DNA of 64,000 nt, taken from contig JABWCQ010000006.1 of assembly GCA_013360195.1 (NCBI GenBank), positions 103,036 through 167,035 on the forward strand, written 5' to 3'. The position numbers and the translations under genes are program-made. Below, piece by piece: positions 6,698-17,300 of the stretch. The stretch's first letter is position 1. The number at the start of each line of letters is the position of its first letter. This DNA is from a bacterium (GTDB lineage Bacteria; Electryoneota; RPQS01). The notes under the pieces were generated by a model. That model worked only from the letters and a program-made list of their open reading frames with translations, did no database searches and was not told the origin of the DNA.

Positions 6698-8041
6698 TCA
6701 GAATGTATAGCTGATATGCACGGCCATATGTGCACGATGATTCACCGCCGCATCCTCGCTTTCGGGAAGCTCGGTCATCAGCGGCAGCGGATTGATCTGA
6801 AAATCGAATTTCTCGGAATGCCGGATGGTGCGCGCTGAACGGCTCGCATTGGCATAACCGAGCGCAAAACCCGCCGCTCCGCCGAATGCCGCCGCCATCG
6901 AAAAAGGAGCAGAGTCATTCGGCTCGCCGGCAATTACCGCCGCGGTGGCCAGCGTGGCAACACCAAACTCAACGAACAAAACCGTCAAACCCTGAGCATT
7001 GGTGAAATCCCTGTTGCGCAGCAAATAGTCTCCGACTCCTAAACCTAACACTGAGCCGGCAATCGCCAAATCTGCCGCTGTCTTGCCATTCTGATCTGTG
7101 GCATCGGCTATCGCGGCCGGTATCGCCGCTCCCAGAATTCCCACTCCGCGCAGTACGTAGGCGTCGCCGCGGGTGTAATGACCATGGTCGGCAAGCTGTG
7201 TTCCGGCAATCATTCCGGCGAGCGAACCGCCAAGCACCAGCGTGCCCGCTTCGCTCTGATGCTCGCCGTTCCACAAGTCATGACCGGCGGCCAATGCGGC
7301 ACTAAGCCCCAGCCCGAAGTCTCCGCAAACCCCGATGACTGCGGCTTTGCCTTCTGTCATATTTGTTTTCGCGGCCCATTGATTCAAAGCAAGCCGTTCG
7401 CCAATGCTGACCAACGTTGCCCAGCCGTACGGAGCGCGCTCGCTGTCAATTCTCGGGTCTGTGGCATAATAGAGCGCCACGCCGTGTGCAATGCCGCGCG
7501 AACCGCCGTAGAAATCCATCATTGCCGTCGCGCGGGTGACGTTCGCATTTTCACTCGCGAAATAAGGGATGAGCACTCCAAGTGCCGTCACAAAAAAATA
7601 TGTCGCGGCGGCTCCCGAACCATCTGCTTTTGTGGCAACTGGTACCGACCAGCCGTAAAATCCGGCCGAGAGTATCGCGCTATTGACAATCAGCCCGCCG
7701 CGGCCGCTCTGGTCAAACATGGATTGCGGCGAACGCTGCGATATCGCGATGCTGACCTGCTTCCGCAATTCATCCACTTGATGCTGTGTTTGCGGAATCC
7801 GCTTGCGTACAATGCTCGAATCCGTTTGCTCCAGCACTTCGAGAACATAGGTGCCGTCGCTGCCCCGATACATTCTTGCTTCCAGAAATCCGGCATAATC
7901 GGGAAATAAGCCAAGCTTGTTCTCCAATTCGGTCGTTATGACAAAGATCTTCCCTGTGGAATCGAGCGGCACGGCTACTTCCTCGCCCACGGCAATCAGC
8001 GTACTTCCCAACATCACGGCAAGCAAGATAATCGTACGCAT
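6698..8041 (-). CDS. Secreted/envelope protein of unknown function with glycine/alanine-rich hydrophobic segments
   Basis: About 447 residues. I choose the ATG at 8041 because GAGGG precedes it and it begins a clean signal peptide (MRTIILLAVMLGSTLIAVGEE); in-frame ATGs 12 and 33 bases upstream would add hydrophilic residues. The N-terminal half (to about residue 110) looks soluble with VLEVLEQTDSSIVRKRIPQ. The remainder alternates Gly/Ala-rich hydrophobic stretches (ALGVLIPYFAS, LVLGGSLAGMIAG, GILGAAIPAAIAD, GSVLGLGVGDYLL) with charged turns, and the chain ends in HISYTF, a terminal aromatic typical of outer-membrane proteins. No family recognised. It lies between the YidB-like gene and DinB paralogue 2. 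Confidence 0.7.
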   Translation of the reverse strand: MRTIILLAVMLGSTLIAVGEEVAVPLDSTGKIFVITTELENKLGLFPDYAGFLEARMYRGSDGTYVLEVLEQTDSSIVRKRIPQTQHQVDELRKQVSIAISQRSPQSMFDQSGRGGLIVNSAILSAGFYGWSVPVATKADGSGAAATYFFVTALGVLIPYFASENANVTRATAMMDFYGGSRGIAHGVALYYATDPRIDSERAPYGWATLVSIGERLALNQWAAKTNMTEGKAAVIGVCGDFGLGLSAALAAGHDLWNGEHQSEAGTLVLGGSLAGMIAGTQLADHGHYTRGDAYVLRGVGILGAAIPAAIADATDQNGKTAADLAIAGSVLGLGVGDYLLRNRDFTNAQGLTVLFVEFGVATLATAAVIAGEPNDSAPFSMAAAFGGAAGFALGYANASRSARTIRHSEKFDFQINPLPLMTELPESEDAAVNHRAHMAVHISYTF

Positions 8042-8122
8042 CGCGGCCCTCATAATTTCAAAGTAACAAGACAAATAAGGCCAAAAATAAAGCGCTGTTT
8101 TACGGTCAGCAAACCGCGAAGC

Positions 8123-8542
8123 CTATTTCTTTGCAAACATGCTCAGCAGTCCCAATCCCTGTTCGAGCATTGTTGCACTCTTGTCGTTGACCTCTCCGTC
8201 GGGAGTAAGTTTGTCAACAATTACCGGCAGCGCCGCCGTCAAAATCGGCAGGAACTTCTGTAAGTCCATCCCGGACTCTTCGGCCAGCGCACTGACCTTC
8301 TCCTGACCGAATACACCGAGCAACTGCTCCGGAGATACCGGCAAATTGTTTCCCGTGCTCACCCATGACTTGGCCACATCGCCCAGTCCGTTGTTCTGAA
8401 ACTGCTCCAGAAGTCCGCCGATGCCGCCTTTGTCCTTCGACATCATGCCTAAAACTGAACCCGCGAGGTTGCCAATGTTCACCTCACCCGACTTATCACC
8501 AAGAATGCTGTTCGCGCCTTTCAGCAAATCCATCATATCCAT
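8123..8542 (-). CDS. YidB-like (DUF937) protein
   Basis: 139 residues. The succession GGIGGLLEQFQNNGLGDVAKSWVSTG, LPVSPEQLLGVFG, and LPILTAALPVIVDKLTPDGEV is the pattern of the YidB/DUF937 family, small helical Gly-rich proteins of unknown function. AAAGGAGC lies 5 bases before the ATG. It has no signal peptide. It sits 15 bp after a DinB gene and 80 bp before the start of the next envelope gene, within the same minus-strand run. Confidence 0.85.
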   Translation of the reverse strand: MDMMDLLKGANSILGDKSGEVNIGNLAGSVLGMMSKDKGGIGGLLEQFQNNGLGDVAKSWVSTGNNLPVSPEQLLGVFGQEKVSALAEESGMDLQKFLPILTAALPVIVDKLTPDGEVNDKSATMLEQGLGLLSMFAKK

Positions 8543-8557
8543 ACCGTGCTCCTTTGA

Positions 8558-9028
8558 TTAAGACCGCGAACCGGTCTCTGCAATCCACCTGTTGAACCAC
8601 GTCCGCGCAGGTTCGCCGCCTGCCTGACGGACAATCATCGCGATCTGCCCGCGGTGGTGGGTGCAATGATCAAACGTGTGAAATATCAAATCCGAAATTC
8701 TGCGCTCTACGTTGTTGCCCCGGATGTCCGTATACCGAACCGTTCGATTCAAGTCGGACCCGGTCGCTCCGCTAAGCAGCTGCTTGTAGGCCGCCTCTAT
8801 CTTCGGGATCTCATCGATGCATTCCGCAAGCGTGTAGTTCCTGTCGTCATTCCATCTCTGCAAATCGTGCTCGTGAATGATGTCATACACATACCAGTTG
8901 TTCTCCAGAATGTGCGACAACCGGATCAAACCGGCTTCCGGTACTTCCGGACAGGACTTCAACGATTCGACAGCCTTGCCGTTCGCCCATGTGCTGAAAG
9001 TGATGAGGTCGAGCAGAAATTCCTTCAT
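8558..9028 (-). CDS. DinB-family four-helix protein (paralogue 3)
   Basis: 156 residues from the ATG at 9028, which overlaps the previous stop as ATGA; longer frames starting upstream would duplicate the preceding gene's end and lack support. Fold hallmarks are FSTWANGKAVESL at the N terminus, a His in HILENNWYVYDIIHEHD, and the C-terminal FHTFDHCTHHRGQIAMIVRQAGGEPARTWFNRW block (HxxxHRGQI metal site). Closely related to the adjacent paralogue at 9025-9501, with which it shares the GGEPAxTWFxRW ending. It is translationally coupled to that gene. Confidence 0.87.
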   Translation of the reverse strand: MKEFLLDLITFSTWANGKAVESLKSCPEVPEAGLIRLSHILENNWYVYDIIHEHDLQRWNDDRNYTLAECIDEIPKIEAAYKQLLSGATGSDLNRTVRYTDIRGNNVERRISDLIFHTFDHCTHHRGQIAMIVRQAGGEPARTWFNRWIAETGSRS

Positions 9029-9501
9029 TTCATTCCGCGCGCGGTTTCCTTGACCCATCTTGTAAACCACGTTTTCGCCGGTTCGCCGCCGCTTGCGCGC
9101 ACGAGAGTTGCAATCTGCCCGCGATGATACGTCCCGTGATCCACAATGTCCGTCAGCAAATCGCTCACAAAGCGCTGTGTCGGCTTCCCGGCGGCATTGA
9201 TATACTCAAAGCTCGATTCAAAATCGGCGTCCGACTTTCCGGTCAGATATTCTCTCCACGTCCGTTCGAGCTTTCCAATCTCTGCGATACACTCGCTCAG
9301 AGAAAGGTCTTTCAATCCATTGCGGTCGGCGGCTTCTCCGGTGGTCAGCAGTCCGTGAGCAACCCATTGCTCCTGCAAATAGTGACTTAAGAGGGCTACT
9401 GCACTCTCCGGAACCTGCGGGCACGTCCCAAGTGAAGCAACAACCTCAAGGTTTGCCCAATGATCAAAGTGGAACAGTCGAAGGTAGTAGGCAACAAGCA
9501 T
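9025..9501 (-). CDS. DinB-family four-helix protein (paralogue 4)
   Basis: 158 residues. FHFDHWANLEVVASL at the N terminus and DIVDHGTYHRGQIATLVRASGGEPAKTWFTRW at the C terminus place it with paralogue 3; the HxxxH-RGQI site is intact. It opens the minus-strand run that continues, with gaps of 50 bp or less, as far as the hydrolase at 4125. It is separated by 79 bp from the aldehyde dehydrogenase upstream, a gap that carries two hairpins. Confidence 0.87.
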   Translation of the reverse strand: MLVAYYLRLFHFDHWANLEVVASLGTCPQVPESAVALLSHYLQEQWVAHGLLTTGEAADRNGLKDLSLSECIAEIGKLERTWREYLTGKSDADFESSFEYINAAGKPTQRFVSDLLTDIVDHGTYHRGQIATLVRASGGEPAKTWFTRWVKETARGMK

Positions 9502-9531
9502 TCGTGTCGGTTATCGGTTGCATTCTTCCCC

Positions 9532-9580
9532 GCGGCGCAGACGCGCCGCAGGGAATCATTGGGTCCAGCGCCTGCGCTGG
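9532..9580. repeat. Two adjacent hairpins between the aldehyde dehydrogenase and DinB genes
   Basis: GCGGCGC-agac-GCGCCGC at 9532-9549 and CCAGCGC-ct-GCGCTGG at 9565-9580. The second ends directly at the aldehyde dehydrogenase stop codon (9581-9583). Neither has a U-tract on the minus strand, so they fit an mRNA-stability or processing role better than a strong terminator. Confidence 0.5.
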
Positions 9581-11119
9581 TCAGTCGTCAATCTGCGCTC
9601 TTTGCAGCTTGCCTGAGTAGTCAATGTAACAGGCCTTGGTCTCTGAATAGAATTCGTAGACCTCCCAGCCGCCTTCGCGGTGGCCGTTGCCGGTGGCTTT
9701 CATGCCGCCGAACGGCATATGCGCTTCCGCTCCGATAGTCGCCGCATTGATGTACGTTATGCCGCTCTCGATATCACGGAAGGCACGGAACGCACGGTCA
9801 ACGTCTTTCGTGAACACCGCGCTCGACAAGCCGTATTCGATGTCGTTGCAGACCTTCAGAGCCTCGTCAAACGTCTTGATCTTCAGCACGGATACCACCG
9901 GCCCGAATATCTCCTCCTTCGCGATGCGCATCGTCGGCTTGACATCGGTGAAAATCGTCGGCTCGTGGAACCAGCCGTCCGCATGCTCACCCTTCGTCAG
10001 AGCCTTGCCGCCGTAGGCGAGGGTTGCGCCCTCCTTTTTGCCGATTTCGACATACTCCATCACCGTCTTGCGCTGGCTTTCGCTCACGCACGGCCCCATG
10101 GTGATGCCTTCGTCATTGCCGTAGCCGATTTTCAGTTTCTTGGCCGCCTTGATGTATTTTTCAACAAACAAATCGTGAATTCCCTCTTCGCAAATCACGC
10201 GCGACGTCGCCGTGCAGCGCTGTCCCGTCGTGCCGAAGCCGCCCCAAATCGCGCAGTCCACCGCGTGATCGATATCGGCGTCGTTCATGACTATCTGCGC
10301 GTTCTTGCCGCCAAGCTCCATCGAAACCCGCTTCAACATGCCCGCGGCTTCCCGGCCAATCACCTTGCCCACCGCCGATGACCCCGTGAACGAAATCACC
10401 GGAATGTCCGGATGAGACACGATACGTGTGCCCACTTCCTTGCCTGAGCCGTGAACGATGTTTATGATTTCCGGCGGGAAGCCCGCGTCCAGAATTGCCT
10501 CGACCAAATTGTGCGCGGAAAGCGGAGTCATTTCGGCCGGCTTGAACACCACGGTGTTCCCGCACATCAGCGCCGGAATAATCTTCCAGGACGGTATGGC
10601 CATCGGGAAATTCCACGGCGAAATCAATCCACACACCCCAATCGGCATGCGAATCGTCATGTTAAACTTGTTATTTAATTCCGACGGTACCGTCTTCCCG
10701 AACATGCGGTAACCTTCTCCCACGGCGTACACTGCGGTGTCAATCGCCTCCTGAACATCGCCGCGAGTCTCGAATATGGGTTTGCCCATTTCGCGCGTCA
10801 TGTCAAACGCGTATTGTTCCTTGCGCTCGTTCAGAATGTCCACAAGTCTGTAAAACAGCTTGGCCTTCTGCGGTGCGGGAACCAGCCGCCATGTCTTGAA
10901 AGCCTTCTGCGCCGACTTCACTGCACGGTCCACATCTTCCTTCGGGCTGTGGGGAAATGTGCCAATCAAGTCCGACCATTGCGCCGGATTCCGATTCTCA
11001 ATGATTTCGCCGTTGGAACCGTCGCACCATTTGCCCGCGATAAAATTCTGATAAACTTTCGTTTTGCTCTTGCCGCCGTTTGGGCTGACCTTCTTCTTCT
11101 TATCTGTCGCTGTTGCCAC
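9581..11119 (-). CDS. NAD(P)+-dependent aldehyde dehydrogenase
   Basis: 512 residues of the ALDH superfamily. Catalytic and binding motifs seen are [10 protein letters not shown] (catalytic Asn), [11 protein letters not shown] (cofactor Lys/Glu), [23 protein letters not shown] (general base Glu), [15 protein letters not shown] (nucleophile Cys), [10 protein letters not shown] and [17 protein letters not shown]. The first 20 residues are a Lys-rich extension absent from most relatives. It starts at GTG (11119), with AGGAGA 8 bases before. Because lysine 6-aminotransferase is encoded downstream on the same strand, oxidation of 2-aminoadipate semialdehyde is a reasonable hypothesis, but the sequence alone does not fix the substrate. 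Confidence 0.93.
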   Translation of the reverse strand: MATATDKKKKVSPNGGKSKTKVYQNFIAGKWCDGSNGEIIENRNPAQWSDLIGTFPHSPKEDVDRAVKSAQKAFKTWRLVPAPQKAKLFYRLVDILNERKEQYAFDMTREMGKPIFETRGDVQEAIDTAVYAVGEGYRMFGKTVPSELNNKFNMTIRMPIGVCGLISPWNFPMAIPSWKIIPALMCGNTVVFKPAEMTPLSAHNLVEAILDAGFPPEIINIVHGSGKEVGTRIVSHPDIPVISFTGSSAVGKVIGREAAGMLKRVSMELGGKNAQIVMNDADIDHAVDCAIWGGFGTTGQRCTATSRVICEEGIHDLFVEKYIKAAKKLKIGYGNDEGITMGPCVSESQRKTVMEYVEIGKKEGATLAYGGKALTKGEHADGWFHEPTIFTDVKPTMRIAKEEIFGPVVSVLKIKTFDEALKVCNDIEYGLSSAVFTKDVDRAFRAFRDIESGITYINAATIGAEAHMPFGGMKATGNGHREGGWEVYEFYSETKACYIDYSGKLQRAQIDD

Positions 11120-11316
11120 GCTAATTTCTCCTGACCTGTATTCTTGAAGGGAAGTCCTGAACCTCCCGGATAATTCAAAGCTGACTATAGCTCTAAATAC
11201 TACGAAATTAAACCCCCAGAGTCAACCCGCATTTACCTCCTTTATAACTATAAAAACAGTAGCTTACGTTCAAATTCACGCCCCGTGGCGAGGCAGAGGC
11301 CAACCCCGCAAAACAG

Positions 11317-11352
11317 AAACGGGGCGAACCACGTTCCGGCTCGCCCCGTTTT
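11317..11352 (-). terminator. GC-rich terminator hairpin of the recurring family
   Basis: AAACGGGGCGA and its complement flank a short loop. Read on the minus strand it directly follows the 933-residue secreted protein gene and is followed by TTTCTGTTTTG. It is one of six related hairpins in the window. Confidence 0.8.
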
Positions 11353-11372
11353 GGTTGAAAACTGCGTCGTGA

Positions 11373-14132
11373 TTAGCAGCCGGGACCGCCGAGGACGCAA
11401 TTCGTCTTGCAGGCCGCCCGCATGGCAGAGGTGACGAATGGCACCAGCGTCCAAGCCGAAGGACCGGGACAGGGTGTCACTGCACAACCGCAGATGTTGA
11501 ACAGGTCAGGGCACGGGCAATAGGTCTTGCACTTCACGAAAATCATGAAGAAGCACCTGCCTGTCATGGGCGGTGAAGGCTCGGCAGCGCATTGACAATA
11601 GATAATCGTAAACACCGGAGCGATAAACGGGACGAACGTACATCCTGAGCACCCCGTCGGATATGAGGGCGTCGGGGGTCCAATCGGCGGGCAACAGAAG
11701 GCCGGGTCAGGAGGTACAGGCGGGTCGCACGGGCAGCCCAGCCAGCAGGCCGGATTGCATGGGCACCGCGTCAGTGGCGGCGAGGTACACGCTGGCGGGG
11801 CACCTGCTCCCGTTGACGTGCAGAACGCAATGCTCTTCAAACGGCAGCAGATGCTCGGACAGAACCAGTCGTCCCACCACCCCCACCACAGCCAGCCAAA
11901 CCATGCCGCGGAAACTCCGCCGTTGTTCGGCTCCAAATAGACCTGCTGATTGCCAAAGAACATCAGCGTGTCCATCGTTTCATTCCAGCCGCGGCCGTCA
12001 ATCACTCCAACGTCGCCTTGCACAGGATCACGAGCAAAAGCTGCGTGCTCAACAAACACCTTCCGCCCGTCAATATGCATCCAGTGTCCTGCGAATCCGT
12101 TGATGGGAGAATAACCTTGGTTGTACAGATCGCGCCGATCCTGCAGCAGCATGTTTCCCGCGGACGGACCAATACCGGTTGCATTGAGCACCGTCTGAAT
12201 TGCGACATTGTCCGGCCCGACAGCCCACTCGATCTGGTCCACGGTGTATTCGCCAACTTCAGCGTATTCCCCGTTCGGTCCGGTGGATTCTCCGAGTCCG
12301 ATCGTCGATCCCACCCAAGGCCGCACAAGTTCGGGCTCGCGACCGCCAAGCACTCGCAGCTGATACTCCCTGAACGGTTCGCTGCCCGGATCGAAGAAGT
12401 CGGCTGGAATCGGTGGTACATCAACCAGCGTTTGAAACGGATCGAAGGCGTTGTCGCGGTATTCTATTCGCACCATGTCCGACGGAAGAAGGCCGCCAAA
12501 CCAGCGCAGCCGCACGCCGCCGTTGTCGGGCTGAGCCGTAACGGTAATGGGATTGCAGGACACCAGCGACAACTGAATCATCTCGATTTCTATCTCGTAC
12601 GGCCCTGTTGTATAGTTCGCGCCCCCGACATGAAAGTAATACCGATAGGGTCCGAACTTGAAATCCGAATCAAACCACGTGGCCTGATTGGTCTGATCTC
12701 CGCACAACGCGATTTCGCGGCCATCTTCAGTTACAATTTCGCAGTATGGATGCAGCCCTTGACCCGCCGGACAACTGCCATTCGCCGCGCTGCCCCGCAA
12801 ATGGACTCGAAGTGCCGACGGAAACGGTACTTGAAATACATAGTAGTCGCCGTCCATCGGACAGGCAATCTCACCGCAAAGTGTGATACTGGGTCCCGGT
12901 ATCACTGTTGATCGTTCGGCATCGTCGTTCGGCTCCGCCTCCTGATTCGGACACGCGCATACGGGCGGCTGTGTCGGATAAATTGCCTCGAGTGTGTATT
13001 CGAGCGGTGTCTCAACTCCTGTAAACACCGAAGGTGCCATGAAGACTGCGTATGTTCCCGGATTCAGCAACGGAACAGCGAGATTCGCCGGTGTGCAGGG
13101 AGGAGTGTTTGTGGATTGGACAAATGACGGCGCGACACAGTCATCCAAATTCACAATGCCGATCGTCGCCGGAAACTCCGTCTGTGCCATCAGGTTCACA
13201 GGTCCCGGCATGGTCATCTTGAACAGAAACCAATCGGTGTCGCGATAATTCAAACCGCCGTCGGACACATAGGTAAAACTCCGTCCTGACACCATCGCCC
13301 CCGAGCATATTCCGTCGAAGCGATCGAGGTTGTATTGACCATCCACAGTCTCGTTATTGCAGCCGCCGTTACAGTCCTTTTTGTAATGCGTCGGTCCCGG
13401 AGTTTCAAAAGCGCACTCGGTAATCGCGTGCGGCGGTACCACAACATCACAGGGAGTGTCTTCGCGCACTTGGATGACATACGGGCCGAACGAAGATGCA
13501 CTGAACCCGTCCACGACGATGTAGTAGTTGATTCCGGGTAACATCCCAACAACCACTCGCGAACTTAGCCCGCACGCGTCATCGTTGCAGGCAACCGGAT
13601 TCGCGCTGCTGTTCTGGAACACCATCAGTTTTGTGTCATAGCTTGAGCCGCACAGCTCTATGACCACCTGCTGCGCAACGGGCGGAACGTATCGATACAC
13701 AACATCCGGAGCTGCCGACACCGGACAGCCGCCGAAATTCGTATCATAGTCATGAATTGCCCCTGCGGTGCTTCCGGCGTCGTTATACGGTATGACCGGA
13801 ATCAGTGTTGCGCTGACAAAATTTTCGCCTCCCTGGTCAAGCCTGTGCTCGGGCTGCCGGATTTGCTCGTGCAGCTCTGCATAGAGTGCCGCGATAGCAT
13901 CCGATTGACCTTGCGCCTTCAACGCGAGAATCTCGGTTATTCGTGTGTCTTCGGCCGATTGGATTCCCGCCTCGAAGAGTCCCTCCGCATTCCATTGAAA
14001 AACCGCCTTGGCCTGACTGGCCGCGGCGGTTTCCAAGTAACCCACGCAAACTGTGTTTTTTTTGCTGAAAAAAGGCGCCATCAAAATCAGAATGCCGATG
14101 CCCAGCCCCAAAATCCTCCTGAGACTTGCCAT
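11373..14132 (-). CDS. Large secreted Cys-rich protein with PPC-like domains
   Basis: About 919 residues from the ATG at 14132 (AGGGG upstream, start of the signal peptide MASLRRILGLGIGILILMAPF). After a helical stretch with ALKAQGQSDAIAALYAELHEQI comes the motif RLDQGGENF, then a PPC-like beta domain with VIELCGSSYDTKLMVF, CNDDACGLSS and GINYYIVVDGF. A second similar domain has EPNDDAERS and CPMDGDYYVFQVP. A fibronectin-like segment follows, and the last 150 residues are extremely Cys/Pro-rich. It lacks a PNPFN sorting domain. The same N-terminal plan (signal peptide, helix, RLDxGGE, PPC-like domain) recurs in the genes at 14358 and 59755. Function unknown; probably a surface or extracellular protein. 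Confidence 0.8.
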   Translation of the reverse strand: MASLRRILGLGIGILILMAPFFSKKNTVCVGYLETAAASQAKAVFQWNAEGLFEAGIQSAEDTRITEILALKAQGQSDAIAALYAELHEQIRQPEHRLDQGGENFVSATLIPVIPYNDAGSTAGAIHDYDTNFGGCPVSAAPDVVYRYVPPVAQQVVIELCGSSYDTKLMVFQNSSANPVACNDDACGLSSRVVVGMLPGINYYIVVDGFSASSFGPYVIQVREDTPCDVVVPPHAITECAFETPGPTHYKKDCNGGCNNETVDGQYNLDRFDGICSGAMVSGRSFTYVSDGGLNYRDTDWFLFKMTMPGPVNLMAQTEFPATIGIVNLDDCVAPSFVQSTNTPPCTPANLAVPLLNPGTYAVFMAPSVFTGVETPLEYTLEAIYPTQPPVCACPNQEAEPNDDAERSTVIPGPSITLCGEIACPMDGDYYVFQVPFPSALRVHLRGSAANGSCPAGQGLHPYCEIVTEDGREIALCGDQTNQATWFDSDFKFGPYRYYFHVGGANYTTGPYEIEIEMIQLSLVSCNPITVTAQPDNGGVRLRWFGGLLPSDMVRIEYRDNAFDPFQTLVDVPPIPADFFDPGSEPFREYQLRVLGGREPELVRPWVGSTIGLGESTGPNGEYAEVGEYTVDQIEWAVGPDNVAIQTVLNATGIGPSAGNMLLQDRRDLYNQGYSPINGFAGHWMHIDGRKVFVEHAAFARDPVQGDVGVIDGRGWNETMDTLMFFGNQQVYLEPNNGGVSAAWFGWLWWGWWDDWFCPSICCRLKSIAFCTSTGAGAPPACTSPPLTRCPCNPACWLGCPCDPPVPPDPAFCCPPIGPPTPSYPTGCSGCTFVPFIAPVFTIIYCQCAAEPSPPMTGRCFFMIFVKCKTYCPCPDLFNICGCAVTPCPGPSAWTLVPFVTSAMRAACKTNCVLGGPGC

Positions 14133-14303
14133 AACATGCCCCTGTCTTTCTTGCCCGTGCGGAGGCCCCAGCACTGGCAGTTTAGTGACTCCATCCTTTT
14201 CGTTGAAGCGCCTGCAAATGGTCCTCTATCTGTGAATGATTCTCCAATCTTCCTTCCAATATGCCCCTAAATGCGGTGCTTGATAGTCGGCAAGAGTCAG
14301 AAT

Positions 14304-14333
14304 CGGGGCGGACTCCGATGGAGTGCCGCCCCG
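14304..14333 (-). terminator. GC-rich terminator-like hairpin
   Basis: CGGGGCGG-a-CTCC-gat-GGAG-tg-CCGCCCCG lies directly behind the stop of the large protein encoded at 14358-17678. On the minus strand it is followed by ATTCTGACTC, only a weak U-tract. It is related in its outer stem to the recurring CGGGGCGAACC family. Confidence 0.65.
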
Positions 14334-14357
14334 TTGCCTCTCCCCAGTCTTCTCGGA

Positions 14358-17300
14358 TTACGGTCCGACCGCAATCACTTGATAGTAAACTTGAGTTTCC
14401 GGTGCGTTTGCCTGATTCGCGTGAACATATCCCGGAGTATTGACTGTGGTCACATCGCTCCAAGGTCCGCCAAAATCAGGCGACCGCTGCACGATATAGC
14501 TCACCGCAACAGGAACAGCACTCCAGAACAGATGAATGTCGTCGCCAATTCGCAGGATGGTCAGGTCCGACACCGCCGGTGGAATGCCCGTCGAACGCGC
14601 GGACTCAAGCCCCCAATAGTCCAGTTCTATCGGACCGCTGGCAAACAAGTGCAGGCTGTAGTCACCCGCTGATGAGGGGCTGCCCAGTCCAAACACAATC
14701 TCCTCTGCACCGCCCGACAGCAACGCATTGTGGGTTGTGTGTTCATAGCCGGGAGACTCGACGAAAATTTCTGTTCCCGCGACTCCATTGACAATCCCGA
14801 CATATACCTGCATATCTTCCCACCAATAGGTCACAACAGGAATCGTGTACTCGGCAAACAAGTTTTCCACTCCCCCGGAACCTATGAACTTCGGCGCTGT
14901 GGTCAGGTCGAATCCGTCGTCATCGGTATTCTGAATCGTGTGACTATTGGCGACTATCGAACCAAATTCATCCGAATTCCCTGACGTCCATCCGACGGCG
15001 AATCCCGCAAACGTCTCCGGATTTGACGGACTGGTGTCGAGCGCCGGTGGCAAGGGCGGATTGGTTGATGTCGCTTTGACATTGAACGAATCACTGCGGC
15101 TGTGTACAACATAGATGCCGTTGCTCGCCCCACCTGAGTCAATCCGCCGCTGATTCTGTCCATTCACGTAGCCTGCGGAACCCGGGACATTCCAATTCCA
15201 TTGCGACAATCGTATCCACTTGCCGGTCGTATCCTGGCACAGAACTTCGCAATTCCCGCAACTTCTGGCCGGACCGCTGAATTTTAGATCAATGCGCCCG
15301 CCCGGTGTTACTTGAATTGTATCGGACTTGCAGCGTTTTGGCAAACTGAAAGACCGGAAATAAGTCTGCTTTCCGACCCATCCCGCGGATTCAGCGGAGT
15401 CGGCTCTCGCCTGTGCAGCCGCGGCGGCGGCGCGTGCACGTGTGCGGGGAGACTTCGTCGGATCAGCCGCAATTGCATCTTGCGCCTGAGCCGTTGCCCC
15501 TGAAGCGGATGCGTCATTGCGCAGCACCTGGTCATAGGTGCGATTTGCAATGTTGATTGCTTCCTGAAGACTTCTGCCCATGCTAAGCGCGCAGCACTTT
15601 GCATTAAGCCAGTAATTATAGCCTCCGTCTCCTGGATTGCTGATGGTGGAATTCTGGTCATTTGTCGCTGCGGATGCTGTGACATTACAGCCTTTCGTGT
15701 CCAAACTGTCCTGAATTTCCTTCACCATAATACCGCTGAAACACTGACCAAACTCCACATCCAGGTTGCACAGCCCCGAATCCACCAGCTGCTGCATGCT
15801 CTGCCGGAACTCGCGTCCTGTGTACAGGGTGTCTCCGCCGTTCGCTGAATGAACCATTGTGATTCCCCCCTGATTTCCTCCATTGTTCGGATCACCGTGA
15901 TTCGAGACGACTACCTCCACCATCGGGCACTTGCCCGCGCGTTTGCATGCCGCTATCTGAGACGAAAGGGCGGTGAAATGCGCCTTGATTTTCGCTTCCC
16001 AGCAAGAGTCAACAACTCCCGCCGGAATGTCATTCATTCGTGTATGGCCTGTCGGGCGGGCACCTTTATAATAAAATACTTTCGTCCGGTTCTCGCACCA
16101 TTCGTGGGAACGCTTGTAGCAATAAAAATCCGCCAGGTCGTCCCAATAGTCTGCACGGTTTGAACCACCTGTTGAACCGCGCGTTACCGCACTTCGGCCT
16201 TGCCAGCCGCCTGATATCAAAACTGCAAACTTGCATGTATCGCACGTCGCACTCGGTGTCCAAGCCACTGAGTCGCGCCAGTTATCGATCAAGGTAGGGA
16301 GCGCCGGCGATAAAACGGCTATTGCTATCGGCGTAAACAGCAAATCCCACCCAAATACCGGGTCTGTAAGCTGTTCACCAACGATTCCTCGCAGTTCAAG
16401 CCAGGCGCCTTGCTGTTGAAATGGGTCGATGGAAATCCCGCCATCAAGAACCATCGTATGGAACTGCGGCTGCTTCCGCGTTATGGTATAAATCTGAAAG
16501 TCATGCACTAACGATCCTTCCGGAGTGGCGAACGCAAGCAGCGTGATTTCCTGCCCGACCAGTATGTCGCGTTCAAGATAAACTTCCGGAATGGTGTAGA
16601 CATCATCCACGCCCGTGCACGGCACGCCGTCGTCTTCCAGCATCAGCGTGAAACTTCCGGTCTGCCCGCCGAAACCCTGAACCAGTATCAAGTACTGTTC
16701 ACCCGCAACCGAGCACCAGCTAACCGAGCTGCTCAGGCCGCAAACGTCGTCGTTTCCGGCCACACAAACCGGTGCGTCGCACGTCCCGGAAAACACATTG
16801 ATCTTCGTGTCATAGTCCGCACCAAAACATGTGTGCGCGGTCATCGTGTTACCTGTTCCAACTGTCACATACCAAACACCCGGAGCGGAAATAGACGTCC
16901 CGCAGTCCGGCACGTCGTCATAGGTTGCGTCGGTTGTGAATCCTGTTACGGCCGTCCACGGTTCCAGGAACAAAGGGTCGGCGCACAAATCGTTCGGCGG
17001 AGCCGGTTCTGCCGGTTGTATGACAAGTTCGTAAATACCCTCATTGCCCCCCCAGCCGTCCACGACAATCAAAATCTGCTGACCTGCAATCAGTGGAAGC
17101 GCAGGAATTTCTGACTGGAATCCGGTCACACCGCAGAAGTCGTCGTTTCCGCACAGCAAATCCGTTGGATTTTCCGGCGGACCGGGGCTCGGAACATAGA
17201 TAAGCAGCCCGGTATCATAATCCGAACTGCAAAGCGATATTCTGTAACTTCCCGTTGACGGCGCTGTATAAAGATACGTTACATCCGGACCGGAACAAGT

